Source: CAZNKU01 sp045545235
GTDB taxonomy: Bacteria > Bacillota > Clostridia > Monoglobales > Firm-18
Assembly (NCBI GenBank): GCA_045545235.1
Contig: JAZQAN010000064.1
Location: forward strand, 62,001-126,000
Direction: 5' to 3'
Length of the DNA: 64,000 nucleotides
The notes under the pieces were generated by a model. That model made no database searches. It was not told the origin of the DNA and saw only the letters and a list, made by a program, of their open reading frames with translations. Position 1 is the first letter of the stretch; each line of letters opens with the position of its first letter. A program made the translations under genes and the position numbers. Positions 1 to 7,199 of this stretch are shown piece by piece.

Positions 1-123
1 AAAGATAAAATGAAATATTCATGTAATGGTGAAAGAATTTCAATAGGTAAATCATTACCTATTAAGATCAAAGGCGCAGCGGCAGCAAACTGTTACATTA
101 CTGATTTGTATGAAGTTAAGTGA
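1..123 (+). CDS. C-terminal end of a DUF4330-like protein (partial)
   Basis: An open frame enters from the left edge and ends at TGA 121-123, giving the last 40 residues of a protein. The tail, with its motif SLPIKIKG followed by a Cys and YITDLYEVK, resembles in layout the end of the next protein (Cys, SISSLHC, TIENIWK). I infer a DUF4330 paralogue: such proteins have one N-terminal membrane helix and an extracytoplasmic beta-rich part. The stop codon abuts the ribosome binding site of the next gene, so the two are probably cotranscribed. The N-terminus is outside the window and the family call rests on the tail and context only. Confidence 0.55.
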   Translation, partial: KDKMKYSCNGERISIGKSLPIKIKGAAAANCYITDLYEVK

Positions 124-134
124 GGTGTATATCA

Positions 135-656
135 ATGATTATTAATTCTAATGGTAAAATTTTTGGTAAAATAAGTATTGTTGATGTTTTGATAATCATA
201 CTTATTATTGCAGCTATATTTGGAGCGTATTTCAGGTTTTCAAATAATCCAAGTGATACAAAGGTAGAAAGCGCATCTACATTGGGTGAATATGAAAAAA
301 CTGATTTTTATTATACTATAAGCATAAAAGAAATTCGCGAAAACAATAAAAATCATCTTATAGAAGCCGTTGGGGAAGAGTTTTGTCTTAATGGTGATAC
401 TAGTTTCCCAATGGGTAATTTGGAAGCTTATGAGTTAGAAGAGGCTAAAACACTTGTTTATTTAACTGATGGAAGCGTAGTCAGCAAAACAATACCTGGT
501 AAATATGATGTTAATTTGACATTTAAAATCAATGGTTACGAAAACAAAGGTGGTTTCTTTACAAAACAATTATATGAATTGTGTGCAGGAAGGTCTTATT
601 CAATAAGTTCATTGCATTGTTCGGTATATGGTACTATAGAAAATATCTGGAAATAA
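135..656 (+). CDS. DUF4330 family membrane protein
   Basis: This 173-residue protein opens with the DUF4330-type segment GKIFGKISIVDVLII followed by a hydrophobic helix (about residues 10-32) and a polar C-terminal part predicted to lie outside the membrane. ATG 135 is preferred because GAGGTG sits 6 bases before it; an in-frame GTG at 120 would overlap the upstream stop codon and lacks a ribosome binding site. It follows a probable paralogue and lies 15 bases before murT. In Clostridia such proteins occur near cell-envelope genes, but no biochemical role is established; here the murT/gatD neighbours suggest an envelope-related task, which is inference. Confidence 0.75.
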   Translation: MIINSNGKIFGKISIVDVLIIILIIAAIFGAYFRFSNNPSDTKVESASTLGEYEKTDFYYTISIKEIRENNKNHLIEAVGEEFCLNGDTSFPMGNLEAYELEEAKTLVYLTDGSVVSKTIPGKYDVNLTFKINGYENKGGFFTKQLYELCAGRSYSISSLHCSVYGTIENIWK

Positions 657-671
657 TAATCGGGTGAAAAA

Positions 672-2000
672 ATGAAAAGAATATTAGCGATTTTGATAAC
701 AAAAATTCTTATTATATGCGGAAAATTGATTGGTAAAAAAAGTTCGTCAGCTCCTGGATATTATGCTATGAAAATTTGTCCCGGTATATTAAAATACTTG
801 TCACAACAAATTAAAAAAGATATTATTGTTGTATGTGGTACAAATGGAAAAACTACAACTAATAACCTTATTAATTCTTTGATAATATCAGCAGGTAATA
901 AAACGGTTTGCAATGAACTTGGTGCAAACATGCTTCCCGGAATAGCTACTGCTTTTATTGAAAAAGCAAATATTTTTGGTAAACTTAATGCAGATTATGC
1001 TTGTTTAGAAATAGATGAAATGTCAGCTATAAAAGTTTTTGAACATTTGCTACCCAATTATATAATCGTTAATAATCTTTTTCGTGATCAATTGGATAGA
1101 TACGGTGAAGTTGAGTTAACTTTAGGATATCTAGAAAAAGCAATTTCAATGTGTGATAATGTAAAACTAATACTAAACGCAGATGACCCTGTTGTCACTT
1201 CGTTATCTAAAAAAACTAAAAAAACTTCTTGTTTTTTTGGTATAGGTGAAAAAACAAGTGAGCCTCTTAATGAAACAAAAGAAGGTCGTTTTTGTGTTTT
1301 CTGTGGCAATGAGCTGTCGTATGATTTTTCACATTATAGCCAACTTGGAAAATACAAATGCCAGAATTGTGGATACAAACGACCTGATGTGGATTTCGAG
1401 GCGTACAATGTTAAAATTACTGATGGATTGAAATTTGTTGTAAATAATAAAGAGTTTGATTTGAATTACAGAGGATTTTATAATATTTACAATGTATTGG
1501 CAGCATATTCAGTTTTATCTGTTGCTAATGTATCTATTTCTGACATTAATAAATCATTACAAGAATTCAAACCACAGATTGGAAGAATGGAAACATTTAC
1601 TATAAACAATAAAAAAGTAATCTTAAATCTTGCGAAAAATCCAGCAGGTTTCAATCAGGCTATTTCAACCGTGATGTCTGATATTCGTTTAAAAAACATT
1701 ATTGTTGCAGTTAATGATAAACCATCTGACGGCAGGGATATTTCATGGATATGGGATGTCGATTTTGAAGCGTTTGCTAAAATTAATGCCAATAAGATAT
1801 ATACTTCCGGTATTAGACATAATGATTTGGCAGTACGTTTTAAATATGCCGATTTAAAAAACGTTGAAGATTACGAAAATATTAAAGATGCTATATTAAA
1901 AGGTATAGAGGAAGAATGTGAAGTATTTTATGTTCTTGTAAATTATACAATGCTTTTTGAAACTCAGAGTATTCTTAAGGATTTGGAGAGTGACAAATGA
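672..2000 (+). CDS. murT: Lipid II isoglutaminyl synthase, MurT subunit
   Basis: MurT is the Mur-ligase-like ATP-dependent subunit of the complex that amidates the D-glutamate of lipid II to D-isoglutamine on the cytoplasmic face of the membrane. The 442-residue sequence has the P-loop GTNGKTT at 56-62, a Mur ligase central domain, a four-cysteine zinc ribbon (C208, C211, C230, C233) that is characteristic of MurT, and the C-terminal DUF1727 region. GGGTG precedes ATG 672. The stop codon overlaps the gatD start (ATGA at 1997-2000), which fits translational coupling of the two subunits. The length matches the family. Confidence 0.95.
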   Translation: MKRILAILITKILIICGKLIGKKSSSAPGYYAMKICPGILKYLSQQIKKDIIVVCGTNGKTTTNNLINSLIISAGNKTVCNELGANMLPGIATAFIEKANIFGKLNADYACLEIDEMSAIKVFEHLLPNYIIVNNLFRDQLDRYGEVELTLGYLEKAISMCDNVKLILNADDPVVTSLSKKTKKTSCFFGIGEKTSEPLNETKEGRFCVFCGNELSYDFSHYSQLGKYKCQNCGYKRPDVDFEAYNVKITDGLKFVVNNKEFDLNYRGFYNIYNVLAAYSVLSVANVSISDINKSLQEFKPQIGRMETFTINNKKVILNLAKNPAGFNQAISTVMSDIRLKNIIVAVNDKPSDGRDISWIWDVDFEAFAKINANKIYTSGIRHNDLAVRFKYADLKNVEDYENIKDAILKGIEEECEVFYVLVNYTMLFETQSILKDLESDK

Positions 2001-2719
2001 AACTTAGAATAGCACATATGTATCCTGAAATTTTAAACCTTTATGGTGATTTTGGAAATATTATTTCCTTAAAAAAACGCGCTGAATGGCGAAATATTGA
2101 AGTAGAGATTTCAGAATACGCATTAAATGATGAAGTCGATTTTAATAATATTGATATACTTTTTATCGGCGGAGGATCTGATAAAGAACAAATTCTTGTT
2201 TGTGAAAAACTCAAAGAGCATAAGAATGAAATTAAAAAATATGTTGAAAATAATGGTGTACTTCTTGCTTTTTGTAGTGGGTATGAAATTCTTGGCAATA
2301 GATTTTCTTTAAATGGAAACACCTATACCGGATTGGGTATACTTGATATGTGCACAGAACATAAGAATAGCAGATTAATAAGTGATGTTGTAATAAAAAC
2401 AAGTTTTTTGGACAGACCGGTTGTTGGTTTTGAAAATCATTCTGGCAGAACTTTTATAGGTAACGATTCTGATTGTTCATTGGGTGAAGTTATATACGGA
2501 AATGGAAATAATGGAGAAGATGGAAAAGAGGGTATGGTATACAAAAATGTTTTTGGAACCTATCTTCACGGTCCTTTGTTTCCTAAAAACCCTCACTTGT
2601 GCGATTACATTATTAAAAAAGCCTTGCAGAACAAATATGGTGAAGTTGTTCTGCAAGAACTTAATGATGAAATTGAATTTTTAGCAAATGAATATATTGT
2701 TAATCGTTTTAGCAATTAA
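1997..2719 (+). CDS. gatD: Lipid II isoglutaminyl synthase, glutaminase subunit GatD
   Basis: GatD is the class I glutamine amidotransferase partner of MurT and supplies ammonia from glutamine. The 240-residue protein shows the nucleophile elbow AFCSGYE with catalytic Cys93, the oxyanion-side GGG motif at 58-60 and the catalytic-type histidine in TYLHGPLF (H191). The order and overlap with murT are the usual ones. The 3' end overlaps by 11 bases the 3' end of the convergent DUF6062 gene, so there is no room for a separate terminator. Confidence 0.95.
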   Translation: MKLRIAHMYPEILNLYGDFGNIISLKKRAEWRNIEVEISEYALNDEVDFNNIDILFIGGGSDKEQILVCEKLKEHKNEIKKYVENNGVLLAFCSGYEILGNRFSLNGNTYTGLGILDMCTEHKNSRLISDVVIKTSFLDRPVVGFENHSGRTFIGNDSDCSLGEVIYGNGNNGEDGKEGMVYKNVFGTYLHGPLFPKNPHLCDYIIKKALQNKYGEVVLQELNDEIEFLANEYIVNRFSN

Positions 2720-3434
2720 GACTCGAAATTTTTGCAATAAGACGTCTTATTGAGTTTTTGACATTTTCACTTGGTGTTGAATTATTATTGTGATCAAAAA
2801 GCATTATAAAATCTGATATATCGTCGTAATGCTGGTTTGAAGAGTTTTCTTGTATTTCCATAATGGTGTAATAAAATTTATTAAAATCGTTATTGCTTAA
2901 TTCTTTTAAAGCGTGTTTTAAAAGTCCACTAAAATGTGGAATACAAAAACCTTCTTGCAAAGAAAATTTTTCCTGAAAATCAGGCTGCGTTTTCCACATA
3001 TATATTAAGTTTTCAAGATAACGTTCCATTGTATCTTTAACGCGTTCACATACCAAGCAGTTTGTGGTCAAAGAATCTATATGATCAGTTATTTTTGTTG
3101 TTGATATACGTTCCGGAGTTTGCTTTTTCATAAAAGCAGGTTTGGATTTGTTTTCAACTTTTTTAGAAAATATATCTTTGTTTTGTTGTTGAATATGGGT
3201 TTGCAATACCAATGCTAGAGGAAGAGCTTTGCTGTTTTCGAGCAAACTTTTATAGTGTATCTTGCAAAACCCTTTTTTATTTGACTTAATACGAAAGTCA
3301 GGTTCCATCATTGCAGGACCTAATGTGTATTCAATTTCTTCTCTTTCGAGTCTGTTTTCAATTTCACATAATGCACAACTGCATTTTTTATCAAATGCTT
3401 CATTAATAGGAATTGTATATATTGTTTCTTTCAT
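2709..3434 (-). CDS. DUF6062 family Cys/His-rich protein
   Basis: A 241-residue soluble protein without signal peptide or membrane segment. I recognise the DUF6062 layout: an N-terminal half with CALCEIE near residue 20 and GFCKIHY near 76-82, and a second half with CLVCERV and GFCIPHF. Each half thus carries CxxC followed about 50-60 residues later by FCxxH, suggesting an internal duplication and two metal or cluster sites (inference). The family is common in Clostridia with unknown function. The gene stands alone on the minus strand among plus-strand genes; the start ATG at 3434 is preceded by an AAAGGAG-type site. Confidence 0.75.
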   Translation of the reverse strand: MKETIYTIPINEAFDKKCSCALCEIENRLEREEIEYTLGPAMMEPDFRIKSNKKGFCKIHYKSLLENSKALPLALVLQTHIQQQNKDIFSKKVENKSKPAFMKKQTPERISTTKITDHIDSLTTNCLVCERVKDTMERYLENLIYMWKTQPDFQEKFSLQEGFCIPHFSGLLKHALKELSNNDFNKFYYTIMEIQENSSNQHYDDISDFIMLFDHNNNSTPSENVKNSIRRLIAKISSLNC

Positions 3435-3510
3435 TTTAATGCTCCTTTTATTGTTATGCTATTTATTATATCACTTTTGTATTTAAAAGTAAATGGAAAG
3501 GATGATTTTT

Positions 3511-4317
3511 GTGAAAATCAAAAACAAAGATTTTGATTTGATACATACTTTTGAATGTGGTCAATGTTTCCGGTGGAATATGAACGAAGATAAGTCATAT
3601 ACCGGAGTTGTAAAAGATTCTTTGATTACAGTTAAATCAACTGATGATTGTTTTGAATTTGACATAGATGACTATGAGTTTATAAACTCATATTTTAATT
3701 TTAATACAAACTATTCAGACATAAAAAAAATATTAACTGAAAAAGATGCAATATTGGCAAAAGCGATTCCTTCAGGATACGGTATCAGACTTTTAAAACA
3801 AGAACCGTGGGAGGCTTTGGTTTCTTTTATAATATCAGCTAATAACAATATACCACGAATAAAAAAAATAATAGAAAACTTATGTTTTTATTATGGAAAA
3901 AAATTAAAATCAGGAAATAACTATTATTATACTTTTCCCGATGCAGATGTTCTTTGTTCTCTGTCAGTAGAAGAATTAGATGTTATTAAAAGTGGCTTTC
4001 GAGCAAAATATATTATTGATGCTGCAAAAAAAGTTAGTGATAAAACCATAGATCTTAATTCAATATATTCTATGGATACAAAAACCGCAAGAGAATATTT
4101 AAAACAAATAAAGGGCGTAGGTAATAAAGTGGCAGATTGTGTCTTGCTTTTTGCGTATCAAAAATACGATGTATTTCCAAAAGATGTATGGATAAAAAAA
4201 GTACTAAATGATCTATATGGTGTTGACGAAAAAAACTTTGATTTTTTTGTACAAAAAAATTTTGGGAGTTTAGCAGGTTTTGCGCAACAATATCTTTTTT
4301 ACTATATGAGAAGATAA
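3511..4317 (+). CDS. ogg: 8-oxoguanine DNA glycosylase (OGG family)
   Basis: This enzyme removes 8-oxoguanine from DNA and nicks the abasic site (base-excision repair). The N-terminus has the OGG hallmark FECGQCFRW; the helix-hairpin-helix is IKGVGNKVADC with the catalytic-type lysine K206, followed by VFPKDVW with the conserved Asp (D225). At 268 residues it has the size of clostridial OGG enzymes. I choose GTG 3511 because AAAGGATGA ends 5 bases upstream; in-frame ATGs at 3493 and 3502 lack a usable site or sit inside it. The gene is divergent from the DUF6062 gene. Activity is inferred from conserved residues. Confidence 0.88.
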   Translation: MKIKNKDFDLIHTFECGQCFRWNMNEDKSYTGVVKDSLITVKSTDDCFEFDIDDYEFINSYFNFNTNYSDIKKILTEKDAILAKAIPSGYGIRLLKQEPWEALVSFIISANNNIPRIKKIIENLCFYYGKKLKSGNNYYYTFPDADVLCSLSVEELDVIKSGFRAKYIIDAAKKVSDKTIDLNSIYSMDTKTAREYLKQIKGVGNKVADCVLLFAYQKYDVFPKDVWIKKVLNDLYGVDEKNFDFFVQKNFGSLAGFAQQYLFYYMRR

Positions 4318-4386
4318 TTTTACATTTTTTTGTAAATTTTTTTGATAAAAAATGATTTTTAAGTAGATTTTTGAAATAAAGTATGT

Positions 4387-4392
4387 TATAAT
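4387..4392 (+). promoter_or_regulatory. Probable -10 element upstream of prs
   Basis: TATAAT at 4387-4392 lies 140 bases before the prs start. No good -35 is seen at 17 bases, so the promoter is tentative. A TTTACA/TGTAAA dyad followed by a T run at about 4319-4342 may end the preceding transcript. Confidence 0.4.
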
Positions 4393-4411
4393 TGATTTAA
4401 ATCTAATTGTA

Positions 4412-4433
4412 AAATGTATTTTAAAATACATTT
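4412..4433. repeat. Perfect 22-bp palindrome in the prs leader
   Basis: Two 11-base arms AAATGTATTTT and its exact complement meet without a spacer, 20 bases downstream of the putative -10 box. Its position suits an operator or roadblock site. It is AT-rich and could be a weak RNA structure, but a hairpin without a loop is unfavourable, so a protein site is more likely (inference). Confidence 0.6.
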
Positions 4434-4455
4434 ATAGGTTATGTTCTAAAAATTC

Positions 4456-4484
4456 CACTTGCTATTGCTCGTGCAAGACAAGTG
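4456..4484 (+). promoter_or_regulatory. Leader hairpin upstream of prs
   Basis: CACTTG (4456-4461) can pair with CAAGTG (4479-4484), with an inner TTGC/GCAA stem and a TCGT loop. No U run follows, so it is not a terminator. It lies 33 bases before the ribosome binding site of prs and may be part of an mRNA leader. I recognise no known riboswitch. Confidence 0.45.
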
Positions 4485-4531
4485 AGTAAAAAAACATGAA
4501 AAGGAAAAAAGTAAGTAGGAGGATTTTAAAA

Positions 4532-5488
4532 GTGATAACACACGGTAAAAACATTAAGGTATTTTCTGCAAACGCAAATCAGGAACTGGCTAAGGCAATT
4601 GCTGCAAAATTAGGTGTAGAACTTGGTGATGCACAAGTACTTAACTTTAGTGATGGTGAAATTGGTGTTAACATCAATGAAACAGTAAGAGGTCAGGATG
4701 TATTTATTGTACAGTCTACTTCATATCCTGTAAATGACCATTTAATGGAACTTCTTATTATGATTGATGCTTGTAAACGTGCTTCGGCAGGTCGTATTAC
4801 AGCTGTTATGCCTTATTATGGATATGCAAGACAGGATAGAAAAGCTAAAGCAAGAGATCCAATTTCTGCAAAATTAGTTGCTGATCTTATAGCTAAAGCC
4901 GGTGCTGATAGAGTTCTTACAATGGATCTACATGCAGCTCAGATACAGGGATTCTTCGATATACCTGTTGACCATTTGTTAGGTGTGCCTATTCTTGCAC
5001 CATATTTTAATGAAAAATTTGCAGATAAAAAGGATGAAGTTGTCGTTGTTTCTCCTGATCTTGGTAGTGTTACAAGGGCAAGAAACTTCGCAACAAGACT
5101 TGATGTTCCTATTGCCATTATAGATAAAAGAAGACCTAAAGCTAATGTTTGTGAGGTTATGAACATTATAGGTGATATAAAAGATAAAATATGTATCATT
5201 GTTGACGATATGGTTGATACTGCAGGTACACTTTGTAATGGTGCAAACGCTCTTAAAGAAAGAGGTGCAAAAGAAGTCTATGCTTGTGCAACTCATGGTG
5301 TACTTTCCGGCCCTGCTATTGAAAGAATTCAGAATTCTGTTTTTGATGAACTTGTAATTCTTGATACTATATGTCAACCAAGTGAGAAAAAAATTGATAA
5401 ATTAAAATTTCTTTCAGTTGCTGATGTTTTTGCTGAAGCAATAAAGAGAATCTATGACGATACATCAATTAGTGAAATTTTTGATTAA
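4532..5488 (+). CDS. prs: Ribose-phosphate pyrophosphokinase
   Basis: Prs makes PRPP from ribose 5-phosphate and ATP, feeding purine, pyrimidine, histidine, tryptophan and NAD synthesis. The 318-residue class I enzyme shows the N-terminal IKVFSANANQELA and FSDGEI motifs, the flexible-loop region YGYARQDRKA, the PRPP-binding loop IVDDMVDTAGT and the metal-site histidine in TMDLHAAQIQGFF. GTG 4532 is chosen because AGGAGG at 4517-4522 is 9 bases upstream; the frame stays open further upstream but without homology. It is followed after one base by pth, a common clostridial pair. Confidence 0.95.
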   Translation: MITHGKNIKVFSANANQELAKAIAAKLGVELGDAQVLNFSDGEIGVNINETVRGQDVFIVQSTSYPVNDHLMELLIMIDACKRASAGRITAVMPYYGYARQDRKAKARDPISAKLVADLIAKAGADRVLTMDLHAAQIQGFFDIPVDHLLGVPILAPYFNEKFADKKDEVVVVSPDLGSVTRARNFATRLDVPIAIIDKRRPKANVCEVMNIIGDIKDKICIIVDDMVDTAGTLCNGANALKERGAKEVYACATHGVLSGPAIERIQNSVFDELVILDTICQPSEKKIDKLKFLSVADVFAEAIKRIYDDTSISEIFD

Positions 5489-5489
5489 T

Positions 5490-6047
5490 ATGGATAAATT
5501 TCTTATAGTTGGTTTAGGTAATCCGGATAGAAAATATATTAATACTCGACATAATGTTGGCTTTCAAATGATTGATGTTCTTGCATCATATTATGATATT
5601 AAAGTCACCAAGGTAAAGTGTAAGGCTATAATTGGAGAAGGTAGAATAGGAAGATATCCTGTTGTACTTGCCAAACCTCAAACATATATGAATCTTTCCG
5701 GTGAAAGTGTTTTGGAGCTTTGTAATTATTTTAAACTCCCTTATGATAATGTTGTTGTGTTATATGATGATATTTCATTGGATGTCGGAAAAATACGAAT
5801 AAGACAAAAGGGAAGTGCCGGCGGTCATAATGGTATGAAAAATATAATATATCATTTACAGACTGATGATTTTATCAGAGTAAGATTTGGTATCGGACAG
5901 CCTGTAGGAGATCTCGCAGATTATGTTTTATCCAATTTTTCAAAAGACGAAACAAAAGTACTTATCGAAAGCGCAAAAAATGTCCCTGATATAATGCAGC
6001 TTATTATTGATGGTGATATTTCAAAGGCAATGAATAAATATAACTGA
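5490..6047 (+). CDS. pth: Peptidyl-tRNA hydrolase
   Basis: Pth recycles tRNAs by cleaving peptidyl-tRNA dropped off ribosomes. The 185-residue protein begins LIVGLGNPDRKY, with the catalytic His in TRHNVGF, and has the PQTYMNLSG and GSAGGHNGMKN motifs, all diagnostic. ATG 5490 starts one base after the prs stop and has no clear ribosome binding site, so translation is probably coupled to prs. A strong terminator follows 8 bases after the stop. Confidence 0.96.
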   Translation: MDKFLIVGLGNPDRKYINTRHNVGFQMIDVLASYYDIKVTKVKCKAIIGEGRIGRYPVVLAKPQTYMNLSGESVLELCNYFKLPYDNVVVLYDDISLDVGKIRIRQKGSAGGHNGMKNIIYHLQTDDFIRVRFGIGQPVGDLADYVLSNFSKDETKVLIESAKNVPDIMQLIIDGDISKAMNKYN

Positions 6048-6054
6048 TTATATT

Positions 6055-6095
6055 GATGAGTTTCCGGAGTACCGGAAACTCATCAAAAATTTTTA
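6055..6095 (+). terminator. Intrinsic terminator of prs-pth
   Basis: Arms GATGAGTTTCCGG (6055-6067) and CCGGAAACTCATC (6072-6084) form a perfect 13-bp stem with loop AGTA, followed by A5 and T5. Confidence 0.92.
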
Positions 6096-6104
6096 AAAAA
6101 AGTA

Positions 6105-6133
6105 TTGACATTATATATAAAACATGATATAAT
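6105..6133 (+). promoter_or_regulatory. Promoter of the tRNA-Ser genes
   Basis: TTGACA (6105-6110), a 17-base spacer and TATAAT (6128-6133) form a consensus sigma-A promoter 15 bases before the first tRNA. Confidence 0.88.
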
Positions 6134-6148
6134 ATTTTTCGTTGGCAC

Positions 6149-6238
6149 GGAGAGGTGTCTGAGTGGTTTAAAGAGCTGGTCTTGAAAACCAGTGACGGTT
6201 TGCGCCGTCCGGGGGTTCGAATCCGCCCCTCTCCTCCA
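6149..6238 (+). tRNA. tRNA-Ser (anticodon TGA)
   Basis: A class II tRNA with acceptor stem GGAGAGG/CCTCTCC, anticodon stem CTGGT/ACCAG around CTTGAAA (anticodon TGA), a long variable arm (GACGG/CCGTC) and encoded CCA. Two oddities are visible: the T stem GGGGG/CCGCC (6211-6215 with 6223-6227) has a G-G mismatch at its third pair, and the discriminator base 6235 is T where bacterial serine tRNAs normally have G. It may be impaired or a pseudogene, or the sequence may carry an error; the second tRNA-Ser nearby looks normal. Confidence 0.85.
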
Positions 6239-6242
6239 TAAA

Positions 6243-6272
6243 ACTTCGAGTAATTATTACTTCGGAGTTTTT
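6243..6272 (+). terminator. Possible weak terminator between the tRNAs
   Basis: AACT-CG-GTAA and TTAC-CG-AGTT halves around 6243-6268 can form an imperfect hairpin, followed by TTTTT. It could reduce read-through from the first tRNA to the second. Confidence 0.45.
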
Positions 6273-6301
6273 AATTTAATATTTCAATTTAGCTACGGTT
6301 T

Positions 6302-6392
6302 GGAGAAGTACTCAAGAGGCCGAAGAGGCGCCCCTGCTAAGGGTGTAGGTCGGGAAACCGGCGCGAGAGTTCAAATCTCTCCTTCTCCGCCA
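6302..6392 (+). tRNA. tRNA-Ser (anticodon GCT)
   Basis: A class II tRNA with acceptor GGAGAAG/CTTCTCC, anticodon loop CTGCTAA (anticodon GCT, reading AGC/AGU), a long variable arm, T arm GAGAG-TTCAAAT-CTCTC, discriminator G and encoded CCA. It follows the TGA-type tRNA-Ser by 63 bases and probably shares its promoter. Confidence 0.95.
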
Positions 6393-6399
6393 CAAAAAG

Positions 6400-6429
6400 G
6401 CAAGTCATTTTTTATGGCTTGCTTTTTTT
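6400..6429 (+). terminator. Terminator after the tRNA genes
   Basis: GCAAGTCAT (6400-6408) pairs with ATGGCTTGC (6414-6422) through one G-U pair, and a run of seven T follows. Confidence 0.85.
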
Positions 6430-6603
6430 GTAATCCTTTATAAACAAATTTGAACAGGGCATTCTTATTACAAACTATTCGATAAAAATGTGTCTTATAT
6501 CAGTTTTATGTATAAATTATAACTTAATCGTAGAATATCTTAAGTAAACAAAAAATAGCAATGATATAATATATTCAAATATAGTGTTAAAATAAAAATT
6601 GAT
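6430..6603. other. Non-coding AT-rich stretch
   Basis: I see no gene here. A GATATAAT-like -10 lies at about 6563-6570, and the 12-mer AAAAATAGCAAT (6551-6562) recurs inside the tandem repeats upstream of the oxidoreductase gene at 12670-12681. Confidence 0.4.
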
Positions 6604-7182
6604 ATGTTCGGAGGATTACAAATTAATTTTGAATTTTATACACAAATAATGACAGATATAAAAGAGTGTATCAGACCGCATAAAAGCATAACCTTCACTT
6701 TTGGCGGCAATGGAAATGAATATGCAGGACCAAAGGCTGTTGAACTGGCGTATCGAGAAGCAATGGAACAGTTGACAGATTCTTGTCTTTCCAATGAAGC
6801 TATATATGCTAGGGGTGACAGAAACATTCAATTTACTATTTACCAAAACCAAAACGGATGTCGTGATATATACTTTATTGCCACCGATTGGCATATTAAA
6901 AATCCTGACAGTGTGGGTACACTTGTTTTGAATGGAAACGAATACTCAATCCCGGTTACCTTGAAATATCCGGTTAAAGTTACCGCATACGGAGATTGCG
7001 TACTGTATCCTGAAAACAGCGAAAATGAAGTCATTAGCATTGATGCTTCCACTGCCCGTGTACAAGGGATAGGTATTGCTAAATTTATTTTATGCAAAGA
7101 TGGCATTTGTACAGATATTTTTGTTGACTTTTCAACCCAATCGGTACAAAATATTGATATATTAGATAAAAATATTATTTAA
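6604..7182 (+). CDS. Unrecognised protein, possible C-terminal remnant of a larger enzyme
   Basis: An open frame of up to 192 residues with no signal peptide or membrane helix and beta-rich composition (motifs GNEYAGPKAVELA, RDIYFIATDWH, PVTLKYPVKVT). It reads like a C-terminal beta-sandwich of a carbohydrate-active protein, but I cannot name a family. The start is odd: ATG 6604 has no ribosome binding site, while a good GGAGGA (6610-6615) lies downstream of it and points to an in-frame ATT at 6622. This suggests either a rare start codon or loss of the original N-terminus. It ends 17 bases before a metallophosphoesterase gene and is probably cotranscribed with it. Confidence 0.45.
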   Translation: MFGGLQINFEFYTQIMTDIKECIRPHKSITFTFGGNGNEYAGPKAVELAYREAMEQLTDSCLSNEAIYARGDRNIQFTIYQNQNGCRDIYFIATDWHIKNPDSVGTLVLNGNEYSIPVTLKYPVKVTAYGDCVLYPENSENEVISIDASTARVQGIGIAKFILCKDGICTDIFVDFSTQSVQNIDILDKNII

Positions 7183-7199
7183 ATGAGGAGGAAAATTAA

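Noticed and set aside
2720..3434. The DUF6062 gene as a shadow of a plus-strand gene
   Set aside because: No plus-strand frame of useful length exists there, and the minus-strand product has conserved paired Cys/His motifs.
4979..5377. A 132-codon minus-strand open frame inside prs
   Set aside because: It lies fully inside a conserved gene, is low in complexity and lacks a ribosome binding site.
6192..6443. An 83-codon open frame across the two tRNA genes
   Set aside because: It reads straight through both tRNA-Ser genes and a terminator, has no ribosome binding site and no recognisable domain.
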